Shown: positions 1 through 12,168, numbered from the stretch's first letter. The stretch: 64,000 nucleotides of DNA from Meta bourneti (GCA_933210815.1 OW119924.1:45027748-45091747), one strand, 5' to 3'. Notes: a model not told the origin generated them from the letters alone. Numbers and translations: made by a program.

Positions 1-1979
1 ACTTCAGGAGCATATTTAGTTGGTTCTGATACACCATGTTGTACAGATGGTATATCTTCATTAAGTTCTATCAAATCTTGGACTTCTTGCTCGATTTTAG
101 AATTAAGATCCCATAAATAAACTTCATCATGATCAGGAGCATTGCTATCCAAAATTGAATGAGAATCATTTAAGTTCTTATGAATCTCATTAACTACTTC
201 TAAATCTTTTTCTAGAGAGAATAGTTCGTCGTGTAGAATGTTTTCCAAAGATTCAATTTGCTCAGCCTTTTGAGTAAAACTCCTTTCTACTTCTTCGGCT
301 AGTTGTAACAGTTCCTCAACACTCTTTTCTTTTAAATTGAATTCTTGGACATCTTTTGTGTGTAGTTTATCTTCAGGTGTATTCATCTCAATTTCGACAG
401 TTTCGAAATCAAGTAAGGATTCACATAATTCTTTTGGAGCAGACTTTGTTTCTGGAATGTAAAGCGGAGAAACATGCTTTAACCAATCAGGACACTTCCA
501 TGTCATTTCTTCAACATCTAAATGTTCAAGTTCTGCTTCAAATAAATTGTTCAGTTCCTTCAAAGGATTCTTGAAGACATCAACTTGATAACTGACTGAG
601 GATTTTATGATTAGCTCATCTTTTGGAATGTTTAGACCTTCGTAAATAAAATCTTCCGCGTCTTTCTTGCATGGAATTGTACTTATATCGTCGAAAGTGC
701 AGTCCGAATTCACCTTACCCCTGGACTTTGAAGGTTTAGATTCTCTGTTAAATGGAAGAACACTCATTGCAGGCTTGTATGTTGTTACGGGTACAGAGCA
801 AATGCTGATCAATTCATCATATTCATCGTCAAACTCTGTCACCAAAGCGGTTCTTTCATTGCTATTGTTTACTAAAATGAATTCGGCAGCAATTTCAAAT
901 AGATAATATTTGGAAACAGTTATCGCTTCATAGCAGTCCACCACGAGTGAGCAAGTTTCAGTTAGCCGGGTGCGGATCAATGATAAAGTAGAATCTTCAA
1001 GAATCAGAGGATGAACAAGCCAATACAACACTGAAATTTCTTCGTAAACAAATTTGCAATAGTTAAAATCAGATTGGGATAACTTAAAGTTAATAGGAAG
1101 TTGTTCAACAATGTTTAGATAATACCAAATACAATTTATTTCTTTAGGGTCTTCAGAAAATTGTAATTGTTTTTCGATTACCAATCTTTCTTCAGAAACT
1201 AATGAATCTAGATCTAAATTGCTGGTAATTGTTAACGACAAAGGTATACTACTGGAAGAGACATCTCTCGAATATAAAAATGGTAGATAGATTTCTGGTT
1301 GGTGAACAACAATAAAATGTATTTCTGGTATCCACTGAATAGTACAATTTGCTGTTAGATCTATTGATTCGGGTATGTGGTCCATGGTTTCAAAGATTAC
1401 AATAGAGCAACCTGGAATGAGAATATTACATTTTTCGTACGTTATCATGAGACGTTCAGTTTGTGGAGGAGCTTCAGTTGAGAATAAAAATGTTTCGCAA
1501 AACATTTCCGAGCAGTTGCACGCAAAATTTAGTATCAAAGGCGATAGCAAAGTTTGTGTAGCTGCATATACCACATTCGTTGAATGAACATCTAAGTCTT
1601 TAACGTCTGCACGTAGCAAGTTGCAATTCGAGTTTTGTCTTGGAGATGGCATTTTCTCCAGTTCACTCTGAAGTTTCGATATAGTAATTTCTGAACTTTT
1701 TAATGATTCAAGTGTGGTTGTTTCATATCTTGTGTCATCTGGATCGTGTTTTATCTCAATCTTCTGCTCAATTGCATCAGATGCTATTTGTGGTGACGTT
1801 ATTGACTCAGCAAAAGAACTACCATCCTTTGTAAATTGCTTTTCTTTGCTTGGTTCGCTAGTGCCGTATATGTTCTCTGCTCTTACTCTGTACCAACAAT
1901 CGTTCACTTCATCTAGACCACCAATGATTAGAAGTGTTTTATGCGTGGTACCCAATCGAAACCAGGGGTTATCCTCCGA
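1..1979 (-). CDS. Fn3 domain 8 second half plus long unique region, open at window edge
   Basis: The acceptor TTTTGCTTTTAG is followed by about 659 codons without a stop to the window end, phase 0. The first ~45 residues finish the Fn3 (NPWFRLGTTHKTLLIIGGL, YRVRAENIYGTSEPS). After it come about 610 residues with no module I recognise: a Ser/Pro linker, a hydrophobic part with many Cys (NFACNCSEMFCE, CNILIPGCSIVIF), and an EDSTLSLIRTRL/CYEAITVSKYYLFEIAAEF helix-like stretch. The acidic tail looks coiled-coil forming (EEVERSFTQKAEQIESLENI, LFSLEKDLEVVNEIHKNL). No internal repeat. It is either the C-terminal region of a long titin isoform or part of a neighbouring Ig/Fn3 gene. Confidence 0.85.
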
Positions 1980-2318
1980 CTAAAAGCAAAAGGAATTCCA
2001 GATAAGTCACTGTATTAATCAACACAATTTTCTTAAATCATTTAAATGTAACTATTAGTTAAAATTAATTAAATTTAATTTTAAATTATTCAATTGAATT
2101 GTAATTGATAGTTGAAAGGAATATTCATTATCAACCATTACTCACTACTTAACGAAATGCATTTTAATTTAAGAATTGGTATAGAGAGACGCATTGTACT
2201 CTCACTCAAGAGATAGTTTACTGGTTCAATTCTCAATGGATAGACAAAGTAAGATATAAAATAAATGAATAAAATATTTAATTGAAATATACTTATAATA
2301 GTTTATGGGTTGCCTTAC
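1980..2318 (-). other. Intron within Fn3 domain 8
   Basis: About 340 bp of AT-rich intron; nothing recognised. Confidence 0.7.
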
Positions 2319-2449
2319 TTGTTTTTTCTCTACTACATAGTTGTAGATATCGCTACCACCATTATATACAGGAAGATTCCAACTCAAAATGATTTGATTT
2401 TCATTTGTGCATTCAAATGCAAGATATTCATCAGGTGGATGTGGAGGAC
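2319..2449 (-). CDS. Fn3 domain 8, first half
   Basis: PPHPPDEYLAFECTNENQII, then LSWNLPVYNGGSDIYNYVVE, ending KKQ. Phase 1 in, phase 0 out (GTAAGG). Confidence 0.87.
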
Positions 2450-2979
2450 CTAAAATATTAATTTATATTGAAAAAGCGTTATTTTAGTAAAGTTTTAAAG
2501 TACCATATCCATTTATGGAGTGGTACTGTGTTGTTACTTGGTATCTCTTTGACTTAAACGTTTAATTTAAGTCACATGAAATAATTTTTATCGTTTAACT
2601 TTTAAAATATTCAAATTTTAAAGATTTAGCGAAATACTTAATTTCTTTTTTAAATTTATTACCTTTAGAATTGCCAAATTTTAAAAGTTAAATATAATTA
2701 TAACCTACAGATTCTAACTGAAATATTACCTTTTACATTTTTTAAAGTTTTTATTTACTTACTAAAATCGGCTAATCACTAATTAAAATAATCACATCTA
2801 ACTATTTAAAGTTACATATTTTACTTTCAAAGTTTCATTTTTTCAATCCTTTAGGCCAGTAGATAGTTATATTTCCCTGACTGATCTTTCGAGTCATTTC
2901 GTCACTGTTCATCATATAGTTAAACCAAAAGCTCTCTCCAATATACAATATTAATACACAAGTATCAAATTTCACTAAC
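2450..2979 (-). other. Intron between Ig 12 and Fn3 8
   Basis: About 530 bp of AT-rich sequence; nothing recognised. Confidence 0.7.
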
Positions 2980-3267
2980 CTAAGATGTTTACTCCCACTG
3001 ACAGTGAATCATTTCCCAGTTCATTTTGAGCAATGAATTTGTACACACCGGAATCTTCCCCACATAAATCTTGAATTCGGATTTCCATAGATTCTGGTTG
3101 GATGACGAATTCTGTTCTACCATCAGTGGATACTTCTTCATCGTTAAAATAAACCGTCAATTTTGGAAGAGGCTTTCCTGAGAAAGTGACTCGGAGTCTC
3201 AAGGAATCCCCTGCATCGTATGTCAAGCCTTCCTTGTAAGACGATGGACATCTTATTTCAGGAGAAC
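2980..3267 (-). CDS. Ig domain 12 (one exon)
   Basis: YKEGLTYDAGDSLRLRVTFS, then GKPLPKLTVYFNDEEVSTDG, then GEDSGVYKFIAQNELGNDSL. Phase 1 to 1 (GTTAGT donor). Both disulfide Cys and the core Trp are replaced (V, F and Y), yet the DSGVY turn is intact. Confidence 0.88.
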
Positions 3268-3454
3268 CTGGAAGAAGACATCTAATGTAACTCTCACTGC
3301 ACAGACCACCCTATTGTTTTATCACCAAATTTAAGTATTTTTCTTTCGACTTAAAAACGTATAGAGTTATTACAGATGATTCATCTGGTTTTGAAGTCCG
3401 AAATTTCCAAGCTATAGATCGCTCGTACCAATTAAGCAAAAAAAGATTATGTCA

Positions 3455-4083
3455 CATTTTAAAATTCGCGTGTGCGGACTTCCTTGTGACAGACCAGGTG
3501 GCAACATGATCTACATTTATAATGTGGTGACTATGCAGCAGAAAGATGAAAAATTTCATATTCCAGCATGATAGGGCCCCACCAACAACCTTTTAATGAA
3601 ATAGACGGAACATGTGCATGCAGCTTCCTGCTATTGAAGATGATCTCTCAGGAAGTTGTGAGAAAAAGCATGAATCCTAATTGACCCTAGTCAATTCGTA
3701 AACCCACGTTACTTACCCTTCTGAGATCTTACGACATCCATATTCCAGCATGGTAGAGCTCCACCTTCACACTGAGGTGCGTCGCTATCTGAACTACCAC
3801 ATTGCTGTAGTGGGGATGTTCCTAGCGCTGTTCTGATGGCCACTCAGGTCTTCCGACTTTACGCATTGTGAATTTTTCCCTTTTGGGTATGTATGTTAAA
3901 GTCACTGTTTGCATGCCCCCATTGCCAGCAATATTGGATGAGCTCCAGGACCGCATTACCATTGCTTTGATGACCATCAATGAGGAAATTCTACAATGCG
4001 CGTGGTGTGAACTTGGCTACCTCATGGACGCGTGTTGTGTAACGATAGAAGCACACATTGAACCTTTGAAGTATTATGACTAA
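3455..4083 (+). pseudogene. Decayed DDE transposase remnant
   Basis: FQHDRAPP at about 3562 and a second, degenerate copy (FQHGRAPPS) at about 3742 correspond to the second-Asp motif QHDGAPPH. SSDFTHCEFFPFGYV matches the RSPDLTPLDFFLWGYV motif. The end, PPLPAILDELQDRITIALMT, and EAHIEPL match the usual C-terminus of this Tc1/mariner-related group. Many stops. Confidence 0.72.
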
Positions 4084-4194
4084 AGCTTGAATAATTTCTA
4101 GTTCTTTTTATGTAGCACTCATTCTTTCATGGGTAATACTTTGCGAAATACGAAATCCACTGAATCATTTTTAACTCTTCAAGTAATTTCAACA

Positions 4195-4720
4195 AGATAT
4201 CTCGTCCATAAAGATCTGAACAATTTTGGTTAATGATGGGAGAACTCGTCATTCAGAATGCCGATTGAATTTTGAATGATGAAAATATTTCCGTTTTTTC
4301 ATTATGACGAAATCAATACCAGGTTAGTTTGTTCTGAAGAGATATCCAGTCCATCAAGATCTAGTCAGTTGTGCTAATGGCGAGATATCTCGTCGAGACA
4401 AACACCAAGCCTAACAACCCTGTATAATCCGTTCAAACTGAAAACAAATAACCTTATTAATATATGTACGAGTAATCTACATATAGTATGATTCTTTTAA
4501 TTTGAAATACACTTGGCAGATCGTCAGATTATTAAACCCTCCAAGTGGTTCTAACGAGTTATCTCGTCTATCGAGATCTGATCAATTTTGCTAATAATGA
4601 GATATCTCTTCATCAAGATTTTGCTGATTTTTTATGTTGGTGAGATCAACATCTGGTCAATTTTTTCTAATGACGAGATATCTCGCTCATCAAAATCTGG
4701 TAAATTTTGCTAATGATGTC
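4195..4720. repeat. GAGATATCTC palindromic repeat, first locus
   Basis: Multiple degenerate units of GACGAGATATCTCGTC or part of it, spaced by CATCAAGATCTGGTCAATTT and GCTAATGA blocks in both orientations. The core CGAGATATCTCG is self-complementary. Recurs at 41560-41760. Confidence 0.8.
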
Positions 4721-5249
4721 GACTACCAGGATAAAACTTGTATTTCATTAACAAGGGTTCCATTTACTTAAATTCTTTCTTAAAATAAAAAGTACATTTC
4801 AAGAAACTTAAAAACTTATTTAAGGAACATTATTTTGTCATACGTGGTCATTCATTTTCACGAGAATCGATAAATCGTCACGTAAAAGTCTAAGAAATTG
4901 AAATTTGCTGCAGAAATATTTTAAAGTAATTTAATTTCTAAGAAAATGAAAAAAAAATTGCTATTAAATCACTTCGTTTCTCGGATAATATTAGAGAGTA
5001 TAGGGTAGTAAAAAAAATTTTTCGTGGTAATACACAATTGTCGTCAAGCATTTTTTATCGCCAAGGTAAGTTACAAAAGCCGGGGGGGGGGACCCTAACC
5101 CTGTAATGTCACAGCATTGTAAATCTGTCGTGGTTGCCAAGCTGAAAATATCCCTCTTTGAGATATATATTTGGTGCCAATTAGCGATACACAAAATACT
5201 TTTTATTACAACGATTTTCAAAGATAAAAAATAATCTCTGATCACTCAC

Positions 5250-5425
5250 TCAACAGCTTTATTTTGGCATTCGAAGATATGTGTCCGAATTCATTTCGGA
5301 GAGTGCATTGAATAACACAATCATCGTCATCAGAGTCAACTTCTGATAATTCAAGTTCAGAGCGTCGGTCGTTTGACGTTATGGTGGATCCCAATCCCGC
5401 ACGTACTCGGATGTTGTCCTTTACC
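5250..5425 (-). CDS. Ig domain 11, second half
   Basis: The first base completes the Trp codon; then VKDNIRVRAGLGSTITSNDR, VDSDDDDCVIQCTLRNEFG and NAKIKLL. F-strand Cys present (VIQC). Phase 2 to 1, donor GTGAGT. The DSDDDD run is unusual for the D-x-G-x-Y turn. Confidence 0.82.
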
Positions 5426-6865
5426 CTAAAGCAAAAAAAAACTATTTTGAAATTCAAATTCGATATTTTAGTCAAGCATATCAAATAATGATTTGGGAGA
5501 AATCATTTTATGGGAAACATACAGCAACTATTACCCTGGTATTCTTTTTTAATCAGAGAACGGTATTCAAGCAGGGCTTTTAAGATATCAATCCTTTACT
5601 TAACTGTCTAATCATTCGATAAATTATTCAAACTTTAAATGCGATATTGTTTACACAAATTCTGAATACAGAATGAGGGGAATTTAAATGAAGTACATAA
5701 ATAACAGGTACATAATGTAAGGGTAAAAGCACTTTCAAATCACAGATACATGAGCATGAGTTCTCATATATTCTTCACGCTTTCAACTCATTAACACGCG
5801 TGAAATATTTTAAATTGAAATCTGCCATATGTATATGGTACTTCAATTGATAAACTTTCAGGTATTTTAACACCGACTGTGCATTATAAGACATATCTAC
5901 GAAAGTTTCTATCACCTATGTTCACAATCGCTTTATCCAGTCAGTTATTTCTACTGTAAGAATATGAACGCATTCATAGTTCTGTGGAGAGTTGTGTCCT
6001 GGGAAATTATCGAAGTTGATCATTATCATCTGATCAAATATACTATGATTTTCATGATGAATTACATTATGAACATAGGTCTAAGTTGTATTGACCAAAT
6101 CTTTCAGGGTCAAAGTTTGGTACAGGTAGATAGGTAGTTGAATTTACGCCCCATTGGAGGAACACAACGGACCAAAGTTTGAAACAAAGCATTACTCTGT
6201 ACTCTGCTAAATGCGATTCTAAAAGGAAGTGATTGCTCAAGTTCATTTGCCAAATGATCAACCACTCAATTTGAATACAAATGCACACATCTTGATCAGC
6301 TGTTTTTGCGTTGCTTTGGTGCTACTTTCATGGGACACAAAGATCACAATAAAGGTGTAATGTGTATAGAATATGTCTAAGAGTGAATTGAGAAAACCCT
6401 TACCAGTTATTCGGTCTGGTTTTGGGTGTCTGCCGATAAAACAAAATTTTCCGATTAAACTTTATGCACATTACATTGAGAAATAATACAATTCTTTGTT
6501 TTAAATCTTAAATTTTAAACATTTATTAATTTTGTACTAATCAGGAAATAACCGAATTTGTGAACTTAATAAGGGAATTATTTCAAACTCCTTTAAAAGC
6601 ACACGACATTACTTATCAAAAAGACTAATTATAATATGTACTATAATTATAGAAAATTTATGGGTAGTGTAAAATAGTGCTTGTAATTTTATTTCACATT
6701 CAACAAATCACATACTATGTTAAAAAAATATTTACTAAGGCCTGGCATACACGTTACGATATACCTGTCAGGTAAACCTGCACAGGTGAACCGGAAAGGT
6801 ATACCTGTGCAGGTTAGAGCACACACACGCTACGGTAAACCGGAATATTTTAACTCAGTCGAGAG

Positions 6866-7240
6866 ATGGCGAGCAAACAAGAAGACGACGCGATTGCTTT
6901 AGTCGGTTTGTTAATGGCCGTGAAGTGTAAAAAGAAGCGAAAACGCAAAACCTGGTGTAAAGATTGGCTTACAAAGAGAGATGAATACACTCATACAAGA
7001 TTACTAAAAGAGTTAAGTTCATATCCTTCAGATTACCGTAATTATTTGCGGATGGATGAAGAAGTCTACCAAAAACTGTTGTCACTTGTAACTCCTCTAA
7101 TACAAAAGAAAAATACAGTTATGAGAACTTCTATTTCTCCCCCATGAAAGACTGACAGCTACTTTGAGATTTCTTGCAACGGGTCTATCGTACGAATGTC
7201 TCAAGTATTCTACTATAATATCACCCAAGCTCTTGGCAAA
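6866..7240 (+). pseudogene. HARBI1-like transposase, N-terminal remnant
   Basis: MASKQEDDAIALVGLLMAVK, then KTWCKDWLTKRDEYTHTRLL and YLRMDEEVYQKLLSLVTPLI. A frameshift at about 7140 follows SPP; downstream LTATLRFLATGLSYECLKYS continues in another frame. The catalytic DDE core is deleted. Confidence 0.82.
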
Positions 7241-7460
7241 ATAATTCCGGAGACTTCTTAAATTATTGATTTTCTTAACTACAGATTTCTTTGTAGCATC
7301 GGGTTCTAACTCCTTTAATTTAATCACAAGTCTTTCATAGGCTGCATCTCTCTTTTCACGGTCGTGGTACTCTTTACTTTTTACCCGCTACCAGAAAAGG
7401 TTCCGACCTATATATTTCGATAAACTCTTCTATCACTTGGTTCCGTTTACGGCTTGACAT
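7200..7460 (-). pseudogene. MADF/Myb-like protein remnant of the Harbinger element
   Basis: MSSRKRNQVIEEFIEIYRSE, a frameshift with a stop near 7380, then REKRDAAYERLVIKLKELEP and VVKKINNLRSLRNYF. This is the MADF (Myb/SANT-like) DNA-binding pattern; PIF/Harbinger elements commonly encode such a partner protein. Convergent and close to the transposase remnant. Confidence 0.78.
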
Positions 7461-8018
7461 GATGATCACAAAAGTCACTAGCACTATCGTACGCGTAAAT
7501 ACAAAGACGACCGACGCTCTCTACTCAAGGAACTAGCCACAACTAACCTAAAAACTATACAGGCGTGCCGGAGTGACTCACACACACGCTCAGGTCTACA
7601 CGCCTGCGCAGGTAGAAAGAATTGAATTTCGATTCTTCTCCGGTCGCCTGTGCAGTTTGGCCTTCAGCGGCTGGCACACACGCTCCGGTTTACCTGTACA
7701 GGTAAACCTCACCGGTATATCGTAACGTCTGTGCCTGGCCTAAGAGATTATACAATAAAAATATTGTACATACCTCTCTTCCAAAATGACTGATATAACC
7801 GAGATGTAATACATCGTGATAATTCTAGCATTCTACAGAGTGTCCTAAAACTTCTCGTACTCCAACTTTAAACAAAATCATTTGCCCGTGTTTTTTTAAT
7901 TATTGAATTTCATCGTCTGCTTATAATTTTATGGATTCTTTAAGTTTTATCGCTTGGTTTTCTTCTCGCTTAAGTTGTGCTATAATAAAGTTCATGTCAT
8001 TTTGTTCTTCATTGCAAA

Positions 8019-9042
8019 ATGAGTTTATCACTCATTCAGAGAATTGCGCTGCTTGAAGCTTATTTTGAATGTAAATCATATGAAAGATGTAAAGAATTTT
8101 GGCGACATAAATATCCAGATGATGCAATACCGAGTAAAGATACGCTATATCAACTCGTTCGGCGATTTCGTGAGACAGGTTCGGTGGAAGGTAAACACAG
8201 AAGTGGAAGACCGAAAGTCGTTAACCTGACTTTGTGCAAGAAACTCAACGAAGGATATTGCAATCTCCTCATCAATCCGTGAGGCGTTTGTCGCAACAAA
8301 TGAGCACATCACGTGGATCGACACACAAGACTTTAAGAGCTTTGCATTTTCGTGCTTATCGTGTAAAATGTTACAGGAGCTAAATTCACCGGGCAATGAG
8401 AAGCGGCTTTATTATAGCCGATGGTTCCGGAAATTTATTCGCAACATCAACATTTTGGAAAAAACGTTTTTCTCCGATGAGGCATGGTTTCATTTAAGCG
8501 GTTATGTGAACGCGCAAAACTTCCGCATTTAGGCGACGACAAATACCCATTCATTAATGCAAAAACCTTTACATTCTCAAAAAATTGGCGTTTGGTGTGC
8601 CGTATCACGCAAAAGGATTGTTGGGCCTCTGATTTTCGAGTCAAATGTTGATGGCACTGTATACATAGAACTTATCCAACAATGTGTTCCATTATTAGAA
8701 GTGAATGAACGAGATTCTTGGTTCCAACAAGACGGTGCAACATGCCATACAATTTATGAAACCATGGGCATGATTCAAGATTTTTTGTCGATCGACTCAT
8801 CTCAAGAAATCTTTGGCCACCTCGTTCCCCTGATCTGAGCATCCCTGACTTTTTCTGTGGAGATATTTAAAGAACAAAGTTTATGAAGATAATCCCCAAA
8901 CAATAGATGATCTGAAAATTGCCATTACTCAAAGGATACAAGAAGTCACTCCCAGCATCTTGAAGCGCGTTTATAAAAATATGCGCAAACAACTTCAGCT
9001 TTGCCTCCAAGAAAGGGGCGGACATTTTAAACATTTATTATA
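8019..9042 (+). pseudogene. Decayed mariner-like DDE transposase
   Basis: N-terminal helix-turn-helix: MSLSLIQRIALLEAYFECKS, SKDTLYQLVRRFRETGSVEG, HRSGRPK. Then ISKKRIVGPL-type strand pieces (VWCAVSRKRIVGPLIFE), WFQQDGATCHT with the second catalytic Asp, and after frameshifts ILKRVYKNMRKQLQLCLQER near the end. Several stops and frameshifts, so inactive. Element ends not clearly identified (about 7840-9060). Confidence 0.82.
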
Positions 9043-11079
9043 AATATGAGTACAATTTTTTTCCTACGTTATGTTAAAAGTGCTTCTCACCATTAGCATA
9101 AAAATAATTGTTTTAAATTATTTGTGCAAAATTAAATTCTGAAATAATTTCGAAAAAAAATCATAGACGATTTTTAGAAGAGTCGAAATTAACTTCGAGA
9201 AATAAAAAGTAATTAATATTCTTTCTGCTATTTTAAAATACAGCTATTTTTTATAGTTTTTTTAAACAAAACTATATACTGCGATGTTATAGTTCAATCG
9301 CTTAATGTCATGAATATTTTTATGCAGTTGGCTCTCTCTAGGTATTACACCTTTATGTGTGAGCACGGGAATTTTGAAAATGGACATTTTGCCCTCTCAT
9401 AATTCATTTTAAGTACAGTTATTCGGGTTAATTTTGAGTCACTACCAATAAATACTAATTTTGAACTGATTCACACTTAATCAATCGTTTGCTTTTGAAA
9501 TGGCCTGAGTCGTTAGCTTATAATCCAGGCTTACAATTTGGTGGTAGAAATCTTTTCACACATCTTTATTTCTTTTCGCCTGTAGTTTCTTTTTAATTAA
9601 CCTGCATTTTGAGTTTATAGTTTACCTGGATTTTCAATTTGATGTTAAAAGGTAAGCAACTGCTCCGTTTCCTTAAATCTTAAATAACCTATTGTGTTGC
9701 TCCAGTGCGACGTTAATTAAAATATCTATTTACCTACCTTAAAACTTATTTTTAATGGAAAATGAAAACTTTGGAAAATACTTTGGCTGTTAAATGACTT
9801 ACAAGTCATTTATGTCCATTCTTCCAAATACTTCATGCATTTTGGATCTCGTTCTAAATATACTTAAATTTTTTAATAAAAATAAATTTGAATTCTACAA
9901 AAATCTAATACACAATTATTTAACAATTGTGTACCTTATTAGAGTATTATTCTGACATTTTTGTTGTTGTTTTTAGAGTGTTTGAGAGCATGTGTAGTTT
10001 TAATTTATGATTTTCAAAGAAAATCAGAACGAGTTACGTAAAAGACGTTTGTTTTTAAAACAATTTATTTATTTTTGTTATTTCACGTGCTAGTGAATGG
10101 AATTTTCAAGAATAGGAAGAATCTCCAAAACTCAAATTCTACTTCTGTAGTAGTTAGTCACTTTAATATCATCTTTTGTTGTCTTGTCTTACACCAGGGG
10201 TACGATGTATGTGAAATGGGTTATATGGATGGATATAGGAGCATGTATACGTATCTACCCCCAGAGTAAATTATAGAACTATATAAACTTAAAAATGGTG
10301 TTAAAACTATTTTCCGAACACAAAAAAAATAACTTTTTGTATTTTTCTATGAAAAAAAGTGATATTTCTTATCCCATTTTAAATCTACCGTTAACCAATT
10401 CAACTCGAGCAACGATGGCTAATTCTACTAGCATTTAATAAACGTTGAAGAATGATGGAGTGGATCAATGTTTCACAGTGTCTGGTGTAACTTTGGCCAA
10501 CCTTATGTTTTATAATTTTGGATAAAAAACTCAAAGAATTCTATGGAATAAGCATATCTTATTGAATTATACAACTCCTACAATTTAAATTGGAAATAAC
10601 ATGAATTAGAATGTATAAAATTCAACAAGGTCGAAAGAAATTTCTGGAAATAGACCAACGTTATTCTAATGATTGTATTCAATTGTTATTTTGGGTATAA
10701 AATTTCCTCTTCCAATACATTGTAGTTTTTTAGTTAAAGAATAACGAAATTCGCAGGCAAATTTTTATTTTAGAGGAAAAAGAAAGTGAACTTCGTTTCG
10801 CTCGCTTATAACTTCACACGATTTTTTCACTTGTTACGTTCACTTATGTGTTATTATGACCATATTACAACATTTTAAGAGAGGAGTATTTTTTGTTGAT
10901 TTTTAATTATACGGTTAATATAATATAACTGCTAACTGCCAGATTCATTTGGCAATGATATGATCTGATTAAACAGACTATCTAAGTGACTTTATGCGAG
11001 TTACAGTTTTGATTGAATAGTGCTTATGAAACTCGTTACTTTAGAACAAATAGATCAAAATTTTCAAATTCTGCTTATG

Positions 11080-11600
11080 ATGGGCGCGTACTCATCTAGC
11101 TGCTTTTAAAATTGGTTTGCTTAAATATGTCTTTAAATGATTGAAGATAGGTGTACAGCACACGCATCTATCATGACTACATAAACGATGTACAGCATGT
11201 TTAAACAAGCTTAAGCATGATTGATCAAAAAGCAAAAGCGCTGTATAAAAGTTTTTAAGCAAAGTGCTTTTCGACAAAACAAAATTGTTTTCATTTACAA
11301 TGACAGCAGCATGTTTAAACAAGCTTAAGCATGATTGATCAAAAAGCAAAAGCGCTGTATAAAAGTTTTTAAGCAAAGTGCTTTTCGACAAAACAAAATT
11401 GTTTTCATTTACAATGACAGCAGCATGTTTAAACAAGCTTAAGCATGATTGATCAAAAAGCAAAAGCGCTGTATAAAAGTTTTTAAGCAAAGTGCTTTTC
11501 GACAAAACAAAATTGTTTTCATTTGCAATGAAAACGTTTCTGCTTTAATCAAAAACGATTCCACTTAAAGCAGTCTTGCTAGTGTGCGCTCAGCCTTAGA
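11080..11600. mobile_element. MITE-like unit with internal tandem repeats
   Basis: The left end GCGCGTACTCATCTAGCTGC and right end (reverse complement) GAGCGCACACTAGCAAGACT are imperfect inverted repeats around the tandem array. The end sequences resemble hAT-type MITEs; the superfamily is not certain. Confidence 0.5.
11193..11534. repeat. Three 114-bp tandem repeats
   Basis: CAGCATGTTTAAACAAGC starts at 11193, 11307 and 11421, giving a period of exactly 114 bp. Copies are almost identical until the end of the third. Because 114 is a multiple of three, a spurious minus-strand frame of 38-residue repeats runs through it. Confidence 0.95.
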
Positions 11601-12168
11601 AGTTCGAGTTACTTTTCTCCAAGACAAAAATTTGTCTGATGCATTTATGTACTTATTGGTCTATTAATCTAAGAAACAAAATCAGGGAAAAAATATTTCT
11701 CTGTTTGGGACCCTGATTTAAGGTTTCCTAAATCATATTTCTATAACTCGCATATTAAGATACCTTTGATATCATTCAATTACAATCATGTCATATTCTA
11801 GATTTATGCATTCTTAACGTACACGAAGAAATCTGAATCGAGGTTTTCATGTGGACACTTGTAATGAAAAATTCAGATTTGTAAAAAAATAAGATATTTG
11901 TAACTTTTAGATTTTAAGATCTCTCATCCACTAACATAAAATAATATATTTTAAACTTGCTGCAAATGTTCATTTCAGAATGCATGATATTCATAGCTTA
12001 CTGAACGAATCTGTATTCAAGACATACAGATATGATCCATTTGCCAAGAATATTATGTCACAATGGTGGTTATATGAAGATTAATTCTTGATTGCACACA
12101 TAGTTTTACAAGAAGTTATAGTTCAATTTGATGATCGACATACGATACTTGAATTTCATATCACATAC

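Larger units (their letters stand above)
3269..5249 (-). other. Intron with transposon remnant and palindromic repeats
   Basis: Holds the DDE remnant (3455-4083) and the GAGATATCTC repeats (4195-4720). A G-run lies at about 5082. The rest is AT-rich. Confidence 0.7.
6739..7740. mobile_element. PIF/Harbinger-like element, 1002 bp
   Basis: The left end GGCCTGGCATACACGTTACG and right end (reverse complement) GGCCAGGCACAGACGTTACG form TIRs, followed by GATATACC in both. TAA at 6736-6738 and 7741-7743 is a 3-bp target duplication as in PIF/Harbinger. Subterminal ACCTGYACAGGT palindromes occur near both ends. Contains remnants of both standard genes in opposite orientation. Confidence 0.88.
5427..12168 (-). 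other. 6.7-kb intron inside one Ig domain
   Basis: Carries a PIF/Harbinger-like element (6739-7740), a decayed mariner-like gene (8019-9042), a SINE-C tail (9694-9720) and a MITE-like unit with 114-bp repeats (11080-11600). Stretches 5427-6730 and 9725-11075 are AT-rich with no recognised content. Confidence 0.7.

Noticed and set aside
5078..5092. Homopolymer G-run (and a C-run near 25361)
   Set aside because: Short mononucleotide tracts, likely neutral or sequencing-prone; not a feature in themselves.
6397..6422. 26-nt segment flanked by CAG and GTAAGG in the large Ig intron
   Set aside because: The two Ig halves at 12169 and 5425 join perfectly without it, and 26 nt would break the frame.
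11092..11505. Minus-strand frame with three 38-residue repeats
   Set aside because: Produced by a 114-bp tandem repeat whose period is a multiple of three; no relation to any protein or to the exon chain.
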